Shown here: piece after piece, positions 56,717 through 64,000 of the stretch
How the letters are laid out: every line of letters begins with the position of its first letter
Position numbering within the stretch: position 1 is the stretch's first letter
Source: Alteromonas sp. CI.11.F.A3
GTDB taxonomy: Bacteria > Pseudomonadota > Gammaproteobacteria > Enterobacterales > Alteromonadaceae
DNA: 64,000 nt
Assembly: GCF_032925565.1 (NCBI RefSeq)
Contig: NZ_CP136708.1
Span: 558,001-622,000, forward strand
Direction of reading: 5' to 3'
Program-made: the position numbers and the translations under genes
Notes under the pieces: model-generated
What the model was told of the DNA's origin: nothing
Database searches by the model: none
What the model saw: only the letters and a program-made list of their open reading frames with translations

Positions 56717-57937
56717 TCAGTCGATTCGATAGGTAATCGCTAGCTGAAGTAGGTTTTCGTGAAAATTTTCACTAGGTACCGATGACGCATTTAAAAATCG
56801 TAGATTTTCTTGGCGGCCTCGATTCACTTGCCACTCTGCAGATAATGCTATTTGCGAGCTCATTGCATAGGTGTAATTAACGGTAATGGCTTCCCCTCTG
56901 CTGTTATTCGGATCGTGTGTGGTGTTGTCATTATCTATCACTTGATACCAGTCTAAACGGGTCGAAAATTGATGTGCTTCATGGGTATACGATGCAGCAA
57001 TGTAGGTCGCGTAAAAGTCGTTATTTACAATATTTTCCCCCATCAAGGTGTCACCTATCAGTGCTTGTCCGAATAGGGTTACATTGCGGTTACGCATATG
57101 GCGAAGGGTTAACGCGTGAAATCGGGTGCGCCATGCGTATATTCTGTCAGGGTCGAAAATGAGTGGATTGGCACGGTTGTCGTAATAATAGTAACGTAGC
57201 TCTGAACGGCGCTTATGGGCTAAATGCAGCCCCCCGTAATAACCTGTTTTCGTATCTATTTCTCGAAAGGGGTCGGTATATGCTGGGGCGCCTATTCCTT
57301 CTTCAGATACCACGCCAGGAATGGGAGTGAATTTCACTCTATCATCATTCAGCGATTGCCTGTCATGTAGCGAAAAACCACGCCAAGATAGCAAGGTGCC
57401 AGTGGTGTCGTTTCCCTTAAATAAGCTTCCTACCACTTTCCATGACCAGTCGCTTCTCACTTGTCTGCCGCTTTGCCTTAAGCTTGCTTCTATACCAAAT
57501 GTTCTAAGTTCTTCACCAATCCAACTGTTAATGGCTGAGTTAGATAAAAAATGTGGTGACAGCCAGCCCATGTCGGTGTTTTCGGCAGACATTGCCGGGT
57601 AGAAAAAGCCGAGTTTAACTTCTGGTTTAATGGTGGATGCAGTAAGGGGACGGTATTGAGTATAGAGTTGGCTAATCCCGAGCTTTTGTTCTCCATCACT
57701 ATACCCGTTGGCGACAACATGGAACTGCCAATCATCGCTGAGCACTTTATCGTACGCTAGTACCGCTTGAGATAACGCAACTGCATTATTTTCAAAGCGC
57801 TGGTGGGAAACGTCATTCGTTTGAAATGTGTCAGCGTTATCTGCTGAAATAACACTACCTCTAAGCAACAACCTTGTATCTGAAAAAGCGTGAAAACTGA
57901 TGAAGCAAAAAATAACGACAATACAACGGCTCAGCAT
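56717..57937 (-). CDS. putative outer-membrane beta-barrel protein
   Basis: A 406-residue exported protein (signal peptide ending in FHAFS-D) whose mature part is built of alternating hydrophobic/polar strands rich in aromatic residues, such as KPEVKLGFFYPAMS, ELRYYYYDNRA and QFSTRLDWYQVID. This suggests a porin-like barrel, though the last residue is D rather than the usual aromatic. I know no name for the family. Its start codon overlaps the stop of the cupredoxin-like gene (TAATG), so the two are translationally coupled and likely work together. Confidence 0.7.
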   Translation of the reverse strand: MLSRCIVVIFCFISFHAFSDTRLLLRGSVISADNADTFQTNDVSHQRFENNAVALSQAVLAYDKVLSDDWQFHVVANGYSDGEQKLGISQLYTQYRPLTASTIKPEVKLGFFYPAMSAENTDMGWLSPHFLSNSAINSWIGEELRTFGIEASLRQSGRQVRSDWSWKVVGSLFKGNDTTGTLLSWRGFSLHDRQSLNDDRVKFTPIPGVVSEEGIGAPAYTDPFREIDTKTGYYGGLHLAHKRRSELRYYYYDNRANPLIFDPDRIYAWRTRFHALTLRHMRNRNVTLFGQALIGDTLMGENIVNNDFYATYIAASYTHEAHQFSTRLDWYQVIDNDNTTHDPNNSRGEAITVNYTYAMSSQIALSAEWQVNRGRQENLRFLNASSVPSENFHENLLQLAITYRID

Positions 57938-58671
57938 TAATAATCACCAAAACCGTCATCAAAATCATCATCGCTAGCTATCACTTTCGATAAGGTTAGC
58001 GTGAAGTTTTTATCGCGGGTTAACTTAACTTCAGTTTCTATAAAGGGTTGTTCGTTTGGCGCGTTCGGATGCCAAAACTCAACACTGTATTTACCTGCGG
58101 GTAGTGAGATGCTAGCGTTACCGTCATTTGCGGTTTTTACAAAATAAGGACTATCGGCAATAACGATGTAACCTAGCATCCAATCGTGAATATTACAGCC
58201 AATATCCACAATGCCAGCTTGCTCAAAGAACAATGGCTCTGCGGTAAACTCTTTATAGAGCTTTAGCTCAAACTGCTTGGTGGGTGAAAACGAATAAACA
58301 TGATGGAACACATTATCTGCATTAGGGAATGTGACTTCTGTGTTCTCTTGTACCACCAGAACATGGGGAGCAAACTGCTTATTGATTTGATTCATAATCG
58401 CAGTTTTAGGCGTTGATTCTGCTTCTGAATTTTTGAGTTCTGTGCTGGACAAATCAAACAAGGGAGTGAAGATAACCACACCGTCTTTAACCGGAGATTG
58501 TTCAGCATCTAGTAATGTGATGGAGGCGGTAACAGTATCTGCAAACGCATTGTGTGAGGCCAGTAAGGCGATGGCTCCTATCACATAAAGCTTATCAAAG
58601 CGTCGCTTTACCGTGTTAAGCCAGCAAGCCCCTAAGTTAAAAAAGCATAATCCGTACAATAATTTATTCAT
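57937..58671 (-). CDS. cupredoxin-like periplasmic protein (methylamine-utilisation type)
   Basis: A 244-residue exported protein with a long N-region and a signal peptide ending near SHNAFA. The central plastocyanin-like fold shows type-1-copper-like ligands: NVFHHVYSF, then the C-x-x-H-x-x-M motif GCNIHDWMLGY. A carboxypeptidase-regulatory-like segment (SLPAGKYSVEFWHPNAPNEQP) follows, with an acidic tail (DDDFDDGFGDY). Proteins of this kind are often labelled methylamine utilisation, but no mau genes are here. It is coupled to the barrel protein gene downstream, so copper or redox handling at the outer membrane is a possible shared role. Confidence 0.78.
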   Translation of the reverse strand: MNKLLYGLCFFNLGACWLNTVKRRFDKLYVIGAIALLASHNAFADTVTASITLLDAEQSPVKDGVVIFTPLFDLSSTELKNSEAESTPKTAIMNQINKQFAPHVLVVQENTEVTFPNADNVFHHVYSFSPTKQFELKLYKEFTAEPLFFEQAGIVDIGCNIHDWMLGYIVIADSPYFVKTANDGNASISLPAGKYSVEFWHPNAPNEQPFIETEVKLTRDKNFTLTLSKVIASDDDFDDGFGDY

Positions 58672-58941
58672 CTCGGAGTAACCTTATTCCTTCACTAAAA
58701 ACCCAATTTTTCAATCATATAGAGAGACCGGAGGTAAACCTGATTTATTTCAAAGGACAGGTTCAACACCTGTGTTTTGAGAAGCATAGGCTCATATTGG
58801 CTATATTAGGCCAGCCACTTAAAAAAAACACTTAGCAAATAGACATAGAAAAATGTTTATCAATACACTGTAGACAAACATAAGCCCGCTAGAACATATC
58901 ACTAAGAATAACCTTGCGTGACGGGTAAGCTTTTGTCCAGT

Positions 58942-59622
58942 TTAAACGATGGAAAATTTTCTAATAAGGTTGTGGTATACGTGATGAAGTTTATCTAACT
59001 CGTCTCGGTCGGCCTTGCCGCCTTGCACTAAAGACTGAATGCTTTGGTCTAGCTCGTATAAGGTTTCACGAATAGCTTGATCGCCAATCATGCTTTGCAT
59101 CCATGTAATCGCTGCTATTCTTTCGCCGCGTGTTACCGGAGTAACCTTATGTAAACTTGAAGAAGGGTAGAGTACAGCGCTGCCTAAGTTACCTTTAACT
59201 TTTTGCTCGCCGAACCCAGTCTGAATAACTAGCTCTCCGCCTTCATAATCGCTTGGACTAGACAGAAACACCGTCATCGACATATCGCTACGCAAAACGT
59301 CAGGGGTATTGGGAATACGCATAATGGCGGCATCAACATGATAGCCGTATGTCTGCGATTCACTGTAACGGTTGAAGCAAGGGGGGAATATGCGCTGAGG
59401 TAGCGCAGCAGAGACTACTTGTGGGTGGTTACCCAGACTTGCCAATAAATTATTGGCAAGCGCTTGAACCGTAGCGTGCTGCGCGTCAGCTTGACCATTA
59501 TTTTTAACCCCTGCTGCCATGCCCATGGCGGTCGCTTTTCCATCGTTAAATGGTACATCGGCTAATGCAGCCCGAAATTGCTTCACTTGGTCGGCGTCTA
59601 GTAGGTTATCAATAATGATCAT
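58942..59622 (-). CDS. piuC: Fe(II)/2-oxoglutarate dioxygenase PiuC (YbiX-like)
   Basis: A 226-residue PKHD-type hydroxylase. The iron ligands H95 and D97 (GYHVDA) and H158 (SSLHKVTP), and the 2-oxoglutarate arginine R168 (RGERIA), are all present. Homologues (PiuC in Pseudomonas, YbiX in E. coli) are encoded beside catecholate siderophore receptors and are Fur-controlled. Here it begins 26 bp after the receptor stop codon, so it is the second gene of that operon. Its substrate is unknown; modification of a siderophore or receptor has been suggested for the family. Confidence 0.93.
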   Translation of the reverse strand: MIIIDNLLDADQVKQFRAALADVPFNDGKATAMGMAAGVKNNGQADAQHATVQALANNLLASLGNHPQVVSAALPQRIFPPCFNRYSESQTYGYHVDAAIMRIPNTPDVLRSDMSMTVFLSSPSDYEGGELVIQTGFGEQKVKGNLGSAVLYPSSSLHKVTPVTRGERIAAITWMQSMIGDQAIRETLYELDQSIQSLVQGGKADRDELDKLHHVYHNLIRKFSIV

Positions 59623-59648
59623 TTTTTAGCGTTTCTCTTAAAACTAAC

Positions 59649-61943
59649 TTAGAACTCGTAGTTTACCGTACCGGTCACATTACGGCCGTCACCGATGTAC
59701 ATGAAGGCACCAGAGCGATAAGCTGCAGTCCAGTATTCTTCATCAAACAAGTTACCGATGTTAACACGGAACGTTAGTTTTTCAGATGCGTAGTAGTTAG
59801 CAAACAAGTTGAATACTTGATAATCAGGAACAACAATTGAGTATTCGCCAGTATTTGCGCTATAACCTGCTGCGGTGTCAGGCTGACCACCAAACATTTC
59901 AGACTTGTACGTGTAGTCACCACCAAACGCGAACTTCTCATTTGGTTGATAACGCAGTTGCAAGTAGAAGCTTTCGTCAGCAAAGTTACTTAACGCAAGG
60001 CCAATGTTAGATTCTGTGAAAGAGTCTAGTACTTCTGAGTCCATAAAGGCGGCAGATGCTTGAACACTGAACTTCTCAGTAATATCACCGCTAACACCAA
60101 ATTCAACACCTTCAACACGGTTTTCACCCGTATTCAATGTACCAATAGTTGAGTAGTCATCTTCACCGATACTTTCATGAACATCGCTTTTCGTAATACG
60201 GAAGATTGACGCATTTGCCATCAACTTCTCATCAAATAACATCCATTTTGTACCGATTTCGATATTTTCAACATGCTCTGGATCGGCTTGTGCAGCTTGT
60301 TCAGGTGTACCACATAGGCCACCGTAACCACAGTTTGCACCAAGGTCAGACTCGCCGCCATTGATGTTCGTTGCTGTGCTGTAAGACGCGTATACATTAC
60401 CGTGTTCAGTAATGTCATACACTAAACCTAAATGACCGTTAAACAATTCATCAGAGAACTCATAAAGGTCGCTACTTGTTTGGTTACTGTAATCGTAGCT
60501 GTCCATACGTAGGCCGAAGAACACGTCTAACTTATCAGTTAACGCAAAGGTATCCATGGCGTAAATTGCATAGGTTTCAATATCGAAAAGGGCATCTTCA
60601 TCACCACGTTCAATGGTTCTGTCCATCAATGAACCGATGTTATCGATAAGGTTTCCATCACCGTCAACAATACAGTAGCTTTGTGATACGCCACGACGAC
60701 CACCAAGTGCACAGTTAGTGTTTAGGTTTTCAATATTGAAAACACCGTTATCCACCGACTCATCGCTGTACTCAAAACCAAATACTAAACGGTGATCTAA
60801 GCCTGCAAATGACGTGTCCCAGAAAAGGTTAAATTGAGTCGTGAAGTAATCTACTTCTTGCCAGCCTTGGTGCGTGCTAAGTCGAAGCGTATCTGCACCT
60901 GGTGCTGTTTCATCAGAATCATCACGGGTTGTCGCACTCATACCGGTTGTTACGTATTCGTTTTCAGTGTTACCTGCACGAGTCGCGTTGTAGAAACGAA
61001 CATTGTCGCTAATTTCGTATTCGGTACGGAAGGTAAAGGTAGTGACTTCTGAGTTTTGGAAGTCATCATCTTGTGCATAAACAGGAATATCTTCTAACGG
61101 ATAACCCGCATCACGGTCGTAGTAGCTACCCAAGTCAGGCTTATCTTCTGCATTAAGGTAATAAACATCACCAATGAAAGACAGTCTGTCGTTAGGGTTT
61201 AATACGTAAGAAAGCTGAACACCATCACGGCCACGTTCAATGCCTTCACGACCCGGCTTGTCTTCTTGAGACGTTAGTGCGTTAACACGAATTGCACTGT
61301 TTTCCGTTAGCGTTTTGTTCAAATCTACAGTTAAGCGGGTGTGCTCGTCAGTACCAATGGCAGCATCAACACGACCAAAGTTATAACTAGTAGAGGCTTT
61401 TTTCGTAATGCTGTTTACTGCACCACCTGAAGAACCACGGCCTGCAAATGTTGAACTAGGGCCTTTAGTAATTTCAACGCGCTCGGTGGCGAAACTTTCA
61501 CGGGTAGTCATACCTGGGTCACGCAAGCCATCAACAAACACGTCGCTGCGTGCTTCGTGGCCACGTATTACATAGCGGTCACCAAAAGCATTACCATTCT
61601 CACCTGTACCAAGAGTTACACCAGCTTGAGCAGCAAGAATATCTTTAAGGTCAGTTTTACCACTTTCTTGAATTTGGTCTTGCGTAAGAACACTAATGGT
61701 TTGTGGTGTATCAACAAGGTCAGCTAAACGACGAGGATCGCCAGATTTGTCGTAGCGATAGATAGACTGTTGAACACCGTGAATACGGATAAGTTCAATT
61801 TCGTCTTGCTGCGCTTTACATTCAGCTTCTGTTTTATCTTTGCAGATTTCAGTTTCTTGGGTTTGTGCAAGTGCAGCACCGTGTCCGAAAGCTAAGGCCG
61901 CAGCAATGGTTTGTGCGCCCATCGTTAACGTTTTATTTTTCAT
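59649..61943 (-). CDS. TonB-dependent catecholate siderophore receptor (Fiu/PiuA-like)
   Basis: A 764-residue outer-membrane receptor. Signal peptide MKNKTLTMGAQTIAAALAFG...ALAQ, then a short Cys-containing segment (EICKDKTEAECKAQQ), a plug domain (DTPQTISVLTQDQIQES, VRITKGPSS-like VEITKGPSSTFAGRGSSGGAVN) and a 22-strand barrel ending in the aromatic residue F (TVNYEF). It takes up ferric siderophores with TonB energy. The frame is open 25 codons further, but ATG 61943 with AGGGA starts the signal peptide. A near-perfect Fur box lies 67 bp upstream, and piuC follows in the operon. Confidence 0.94.
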   Translation of the reverse strand: MKNKTLTMGAQTIAAALAFGHGAALAQTQETEICKDKTEAECKAQQDEIELIRIHGVQQSIYRYDKSGDPRRLADLVDTPQTISVLTQDQIQESGKTDLKDILAAQAGVTLGTGENGNAFGDRYVIRGHEARSDVFVDGLRDPGMTTRESFATERVEITKGPSSTFAGRGSSGGAVNSITKKASTSYNFGRVDAAIGTDEHTRLTVDLNKTLTENSAIRVNALTSQEDKPGREGIERGRDGVQLSYVLNPNDRLSFIGDVYYLNAEDKPDLGSYYDRDAGYPLEDIPVYAQDDDFQNSEVTTFTFRTEYEISDNVRFYNATRAGNTENEYVTTGMSATTRDDSDETAPGADTLRLSTHQGWQEVDYFTTQFNLFWDTSFAGLDHRLVFGFEYSDESVDNGVFNIENLNTNCALGGRRGVSQSYCIVDGDGNLIDNIGSLMDRTIERGDEDALFDIETYAIYAMDTFALTDKLDVFFGLRMDSYDYSNQTSSDLYEFSDELFNGHLGLVYDITEHGNVYASYSTATNINGGESDLGANCGYGGLCGTPEQAAQADPEHVENIEIGTKWMLFDEKLMANASIFRITKSDVHESIGEDDYSTIGTLNTGENRVEGVEFGVSGDITEKFSVQASAAFMDSEVLDSFTESNIGLALSNFADESFYLQLRYQPNEKFAFGGDYTYKSEMFGGQPDTAAGYSANTGEYSIVVPDYQVFNLFANYYASEKLTFRVNIGNLFDEEYWTAAYRSGAFMYIGDGRNVTGTVNYEF

Positions 61944-62007
61944 AGTGTGGTTTCCCTGTGTGTGTAGGCGCCGAAGTGTATGCAAACTGTAAACGAATGT
62001 AAATACT

Positions 62008-62026
62008 AATGAGAACAATTCTCAAT
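62008..62026. promoter_or_regulatory. Fur box of the siderophore receptor operon
   Basis: AATGAGAACAATTCTCAAT: a 7-1-7 palindrome (TGAGAAC-A-ATTCTCA) close to the Fur consensus, 67-83 bp before the receptor start. Confidence 0.85.
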
Positions 62027-62059
62027 AAATAAGTAGTAATGAATATGATGTAAATATGT

Positions 62060-62160
62060 AGAAAGGCAGCTAGGTAGACCGCCAGGTAATGGGTAGCTAC
62101 CAAGTTAGCTATATAGGCAGGTAAACAGTTAGGTAAATAAGCAGGTAGGCAGGTAGCAAT
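62060..62160. repeat. degenerate AGGTAG/CAGGTA low-complexity tract
   Basis: About 100 bp with at least eight variants of GCAGGTA, TAGGTA or AGGTAG between the receptor promoter and the kinase gene end. No reading frame of note. Confidence 0.7.
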
Positions 62161-62233
62161 GCGATGAATGTTTACTGCTCAATGAATTATTCAACGCCTA
62201 GATATACGCTTAAGAAGAAAAACTGGCGTGTGC

Positions 62234-62270
62234 CGCAAGGCGCAGCTACATCAAAAGTGGGCGCCTTGCG
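62234..62270 (-). terminator. stem-loop downstream of the histidine kinase gene
   Basis: CGCAAGGCGC (62234-62243) and GCGCCTTGCG (62261-62270), a perfect 10-bp stem with a 17-base loop. On the minus strand a TTTTTCTTCTT run follows within 15 bases. It may end the kinase transcript. Confidence 0.4.
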
Positions 62271-62326
62271 CTTCTGCGGCAAAAGTGATGAAAGCTTAGA
62301 AGTTATGGTCGGTAATTGTGCTAATG

Positions 62327-64000
62327 CTAGGCTATGGGGAAAGTGGCAGTCACTAGCACACCACTTCCATCCTCTTTATTTGAAAGGGACAGTGAACCCT
62401 TGTGAAACGCGATAATTATATCAGCGATATATAATCCCAATCCTAAGTGTGGAGAGCTTTCAGATTGCTGAGCTTCCCCTTCAGGGCGAACTGATACCAT
62501 CGATTGTACGAGTTGTTGTTTCATTCCTTCGGGCAATAGGGGGCCGGGGTTGCTTACGGTGAGAATAACTCTTTTATCTTTGGCATAAACGGCGACGTCT
62601 ATGATGTTGTCGGGTTGACTAAAATCTACTGCGTTAGAAATGATTTTATCGAACATTTGCGCAATAAGATCGGGCGCACCCTTTAGCATCGCAGCGTCTG
62701 GAGCACAAGATAGCGCAAACTGTCTGTCGGTATAAGCATGTTGATACCCACCCACGCAGCCTTTAATCACGTCAATCATGTTGAAGGTGGTCACATCTTC
62801 TTGCGCAATGGCTTGCTCTAAGCGGGTAGCTTCACTCATGGCATTTAAAATAGAACTTAGCCGGCTGATACCAGACTGAGCACGTTGAACGAAAATATCT
62901 TGCTGAGCACTGTTTTGCACCACAGCGTTGGCTTGCGATTCTTGACTAGCGCTGTTAGAGGCACTGGCTTGAGCACTCACTTGAGACAGGGCATCAAGAG
63001 ACGACTTTACTACGGCGATAGGGGTTCTAAGTTCATGGGAAAGTCGAGAAGCCATATTTTCCAGATAGGAGTTATATTGCTGCAATCGCAATAAAACATC
63101 TGAAAACGCCCGCGACAAATCGCCAATTTCATCACCCTCTTTGGCAATAGGTAATTTACCGACAATCTTCCCATTGGCATCAATAATGGCTTCGGTGTTA
63201 TCTCGAAGTCGCCTGATACGGTTGGATATCCTGCTGGCAAAAAGCAATAAGCCTAGGGTACCTAGTATCATTACGGCCAAAATAACGTGAAAAAGCTGCT
63301 CTAAAGCGCGGTTTCTTAATGTGCGTATACCGTTTGTGGTTTGCTCTACCACCACGGCACCCATCACCGCGCCCTCAATAAAAATAGGGTAAGCGGCAGA
63401 CACAACCACGGCTTTGTTATCTGGGGTTAATCGCCATAATGAATCCGGTTGACCGTTAAGGGCTAAGCCGATATCCCGGCCCGCCAACGCATAGGCATCC
63501 TCTAGTTCATCCACAAAATCAGCGGGTGGCTTAGTGAGAATGTGGTAATACAAGGGCAGCAACCAATGAGTTTCCACCCAGCGCCATATTCGGTTTTCAC
63601 TTGCTTCTCGCTTTGTAGTATTTAGGCCGGAAGCCGTTTGTATATCGCCTGCTCGCGCCAGTACCCGCTTATGATTGTCTATCACCCATACGCGGGAGTC
63701 GGCATATTTTAGCCCTGCTAATATGCGCTCAATTTCGGGTGACGGTGTTACTACCGTGCCTAGTTCATCAATGTTATTGGTGTTGGCGGTACCAATCGCG
63801 TAGCGCTTCTGCCTTGTTACCGGGTCGTCTACATCAACAATGGCAAAGGCGAGTGCGCCAGACGTCATGGAAAGGGGGAAACGAAGTTCAATATTGTAGC
63901 CAGCAGCGGTTTTTTGCCAGCGCCCTTGAATACTTAACGCATTTTCCACCGCGCGATTCGTTGCGCCAGACTCTGCTAATTTAAATGCATTTACCCAGCC
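62327..64000 (-). CDS. sensor histidine kinase, N-terminus beyond the right edge (dedicated-sortase-system type)
   Basis: At least 557 codons; the frame stays open to the right edge, so the real start lies outside and the GTG at 63949 is internal. Order of domains: a beta-sandwich, CBM9-like sensor (GYNIELRFPLSM...LAFAIVDVDDP), a periplasmic stretch, a membrane helix (about 218-238 counted from the GTG), HAMP, a DHp domain with the phosphorylated histidine in SRLSHELRTP, and an ATPase domain ending LGLGLYIADIIIAFHKGSL. The sensor resembles the kinase of the proteobacterial dedicated sortase system. A Ser/Ala/Gln-rich insertion (about 326-348) interrupts the DHp helices. The partner sortase genes would lie to the right. 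Confidence 0.82.
   Translation of the reverse strand, partial: GWVNAFKLAESGATNRAVENALSIQGRWQKTAAGYNIELRFPLSMTSGALAFAIVDVDDPVTRQKRYAIGTANTNNIDELGTVVTPSPEIERILAGLKYADSRVWVIDNHKRVLARAGDIQTASGLNTTKREASENRIWRWVETHWLLPLYYHILTKPPADFVDELEDAYALAGRDIGLALNGQPDSLWRLTPDNKAVVVSAAYPIFIEGAVMGAVVVEQTTNGIRTLRNRALEQLFHVILAVMILGTLGLLLFASRISNRIRRLRDNTEAIIDANGKIVGKLPIAKEGDEIGDLSRAFSDVLLRLQQYNSYLENMASRLSHELRTPIAVVKSSLDALSQVSAQASASNSASQESQANAVVQNSAQQDIFVQRAQSGISRLSSILNAMSEATRLEQAIAQEDVTTFNMIDVIKGCVGGYQHAYTDRQFALSCAPDAAMLKGAPDLIAQMFDKIISNAVDFSQPDNIIDVAVYAKDKRVILTVSNPGPLLPEGMKQQLVQSMVSVRPEGEAQQSESSPHLGLGLYIADIIIAFHKGSLSLSNKEDGSGVLVTATFPIA

Noticed and set aside
57937..58671. Genuine methylamine-utilisation gene
   Set aside because: No methylamine dehydrogenase or mau genes are nearby; only the cupredoxin-like fold is supported.
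62164..62415. 83-codon plus-strand frame at the end of the kinase gene
   Set aside because: Overlaps the kinase coding end and a stem-loop; no protein features.

Overview
The window looks like chromosomal DNA of a marine gammaproteobacterium of the Alteromonas type. The ribosomal and RNA polymerase genes are close to those of E. coli. The surrounding genes (agmatine deiminase pathway, TonB siderophore receptor with a PiuC-type dioxygenase, Na+/solute symporter, SO_0444-type Cu/Zn exporter, amylosucrase-like enzyme, dedicated-sortase-type histidine kinase) fit that group. No phage, transposase or CRISPR array is visible. The assignment rests on gene content read by eye, not on a search.

Layout. 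1-6111: a DNA repair locus with an ATP-dependent ligase (cut by the left edge) and an MBL-fold exonuclease on the minus strand, and a DEXH helicase and PdeM-type nuclease on the plus strand. The last two are separated by three copies of a palindromic repeat. 6197-8141: aguA-aguB (agmatine to putrescine). 8508-10249: a three-lipoprotein operon (CsgG-like, DUF4810, DUF799). 10666-19862: housekeeping and metabolic genes: folE, a CPXCG zinc protein, an amylosucrase-like GH13 enzyme under a 52-bp palindrome, gloA2, an aldo-keto reductase, blc, a PhnA protein, pyrC, dbpA and an ACT-domain protein. 20045-24998: M13 metallopeptidase, RraA-family protein and an MsbA-like ABC exporter.

25209-42763 is the transcription/translation block: tRNA-Trp, secE-nusG, rplK-rplA-rplJ-rplL-rpoB-rpoC, then rpsL-rpsG-fusA-tuf. 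Its order is the usual one except between nusG and rplK. There about 700 bp on the opposite strand carry a small double-glycine-leader peptide gene (bacteriocin/microcin-like) followed by a 64-residue AT-rich membrane protein gene that could be its immunity partner. rplK has its own strong promoter after the insert. This is the most unusual feature of the window.

42764-64000 is more accessory. It holds two more copies of the palindromic repeat, an iron-linked cluster (PepSY-like membrane protein, DUF2271, DUF4198, membrane-anchored flavodoxin reductase) behind a Fur-like site, a lone HMG-CoA reductase, an esterase, an SSS symporter, a PepSY protein, cstA, a Cu/Zn exporter, a CNNM/CorC-type transporter, and a barrel protein paired with a cupredoxin-like protein. 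It ends with piuC, a catecholate-type TonB receptor behind a near-perfect Fur box, and a sensor kinase cut by the right edge.

The core operons carry the expected control structures (L10 leader, rplL-rpoB attenuator, GC-rich discriminator promoter, terminators around the str promoter). Several accessory proteins contain short in-frame repeat insertions, suggesting local slippage-type expansion in this genome.
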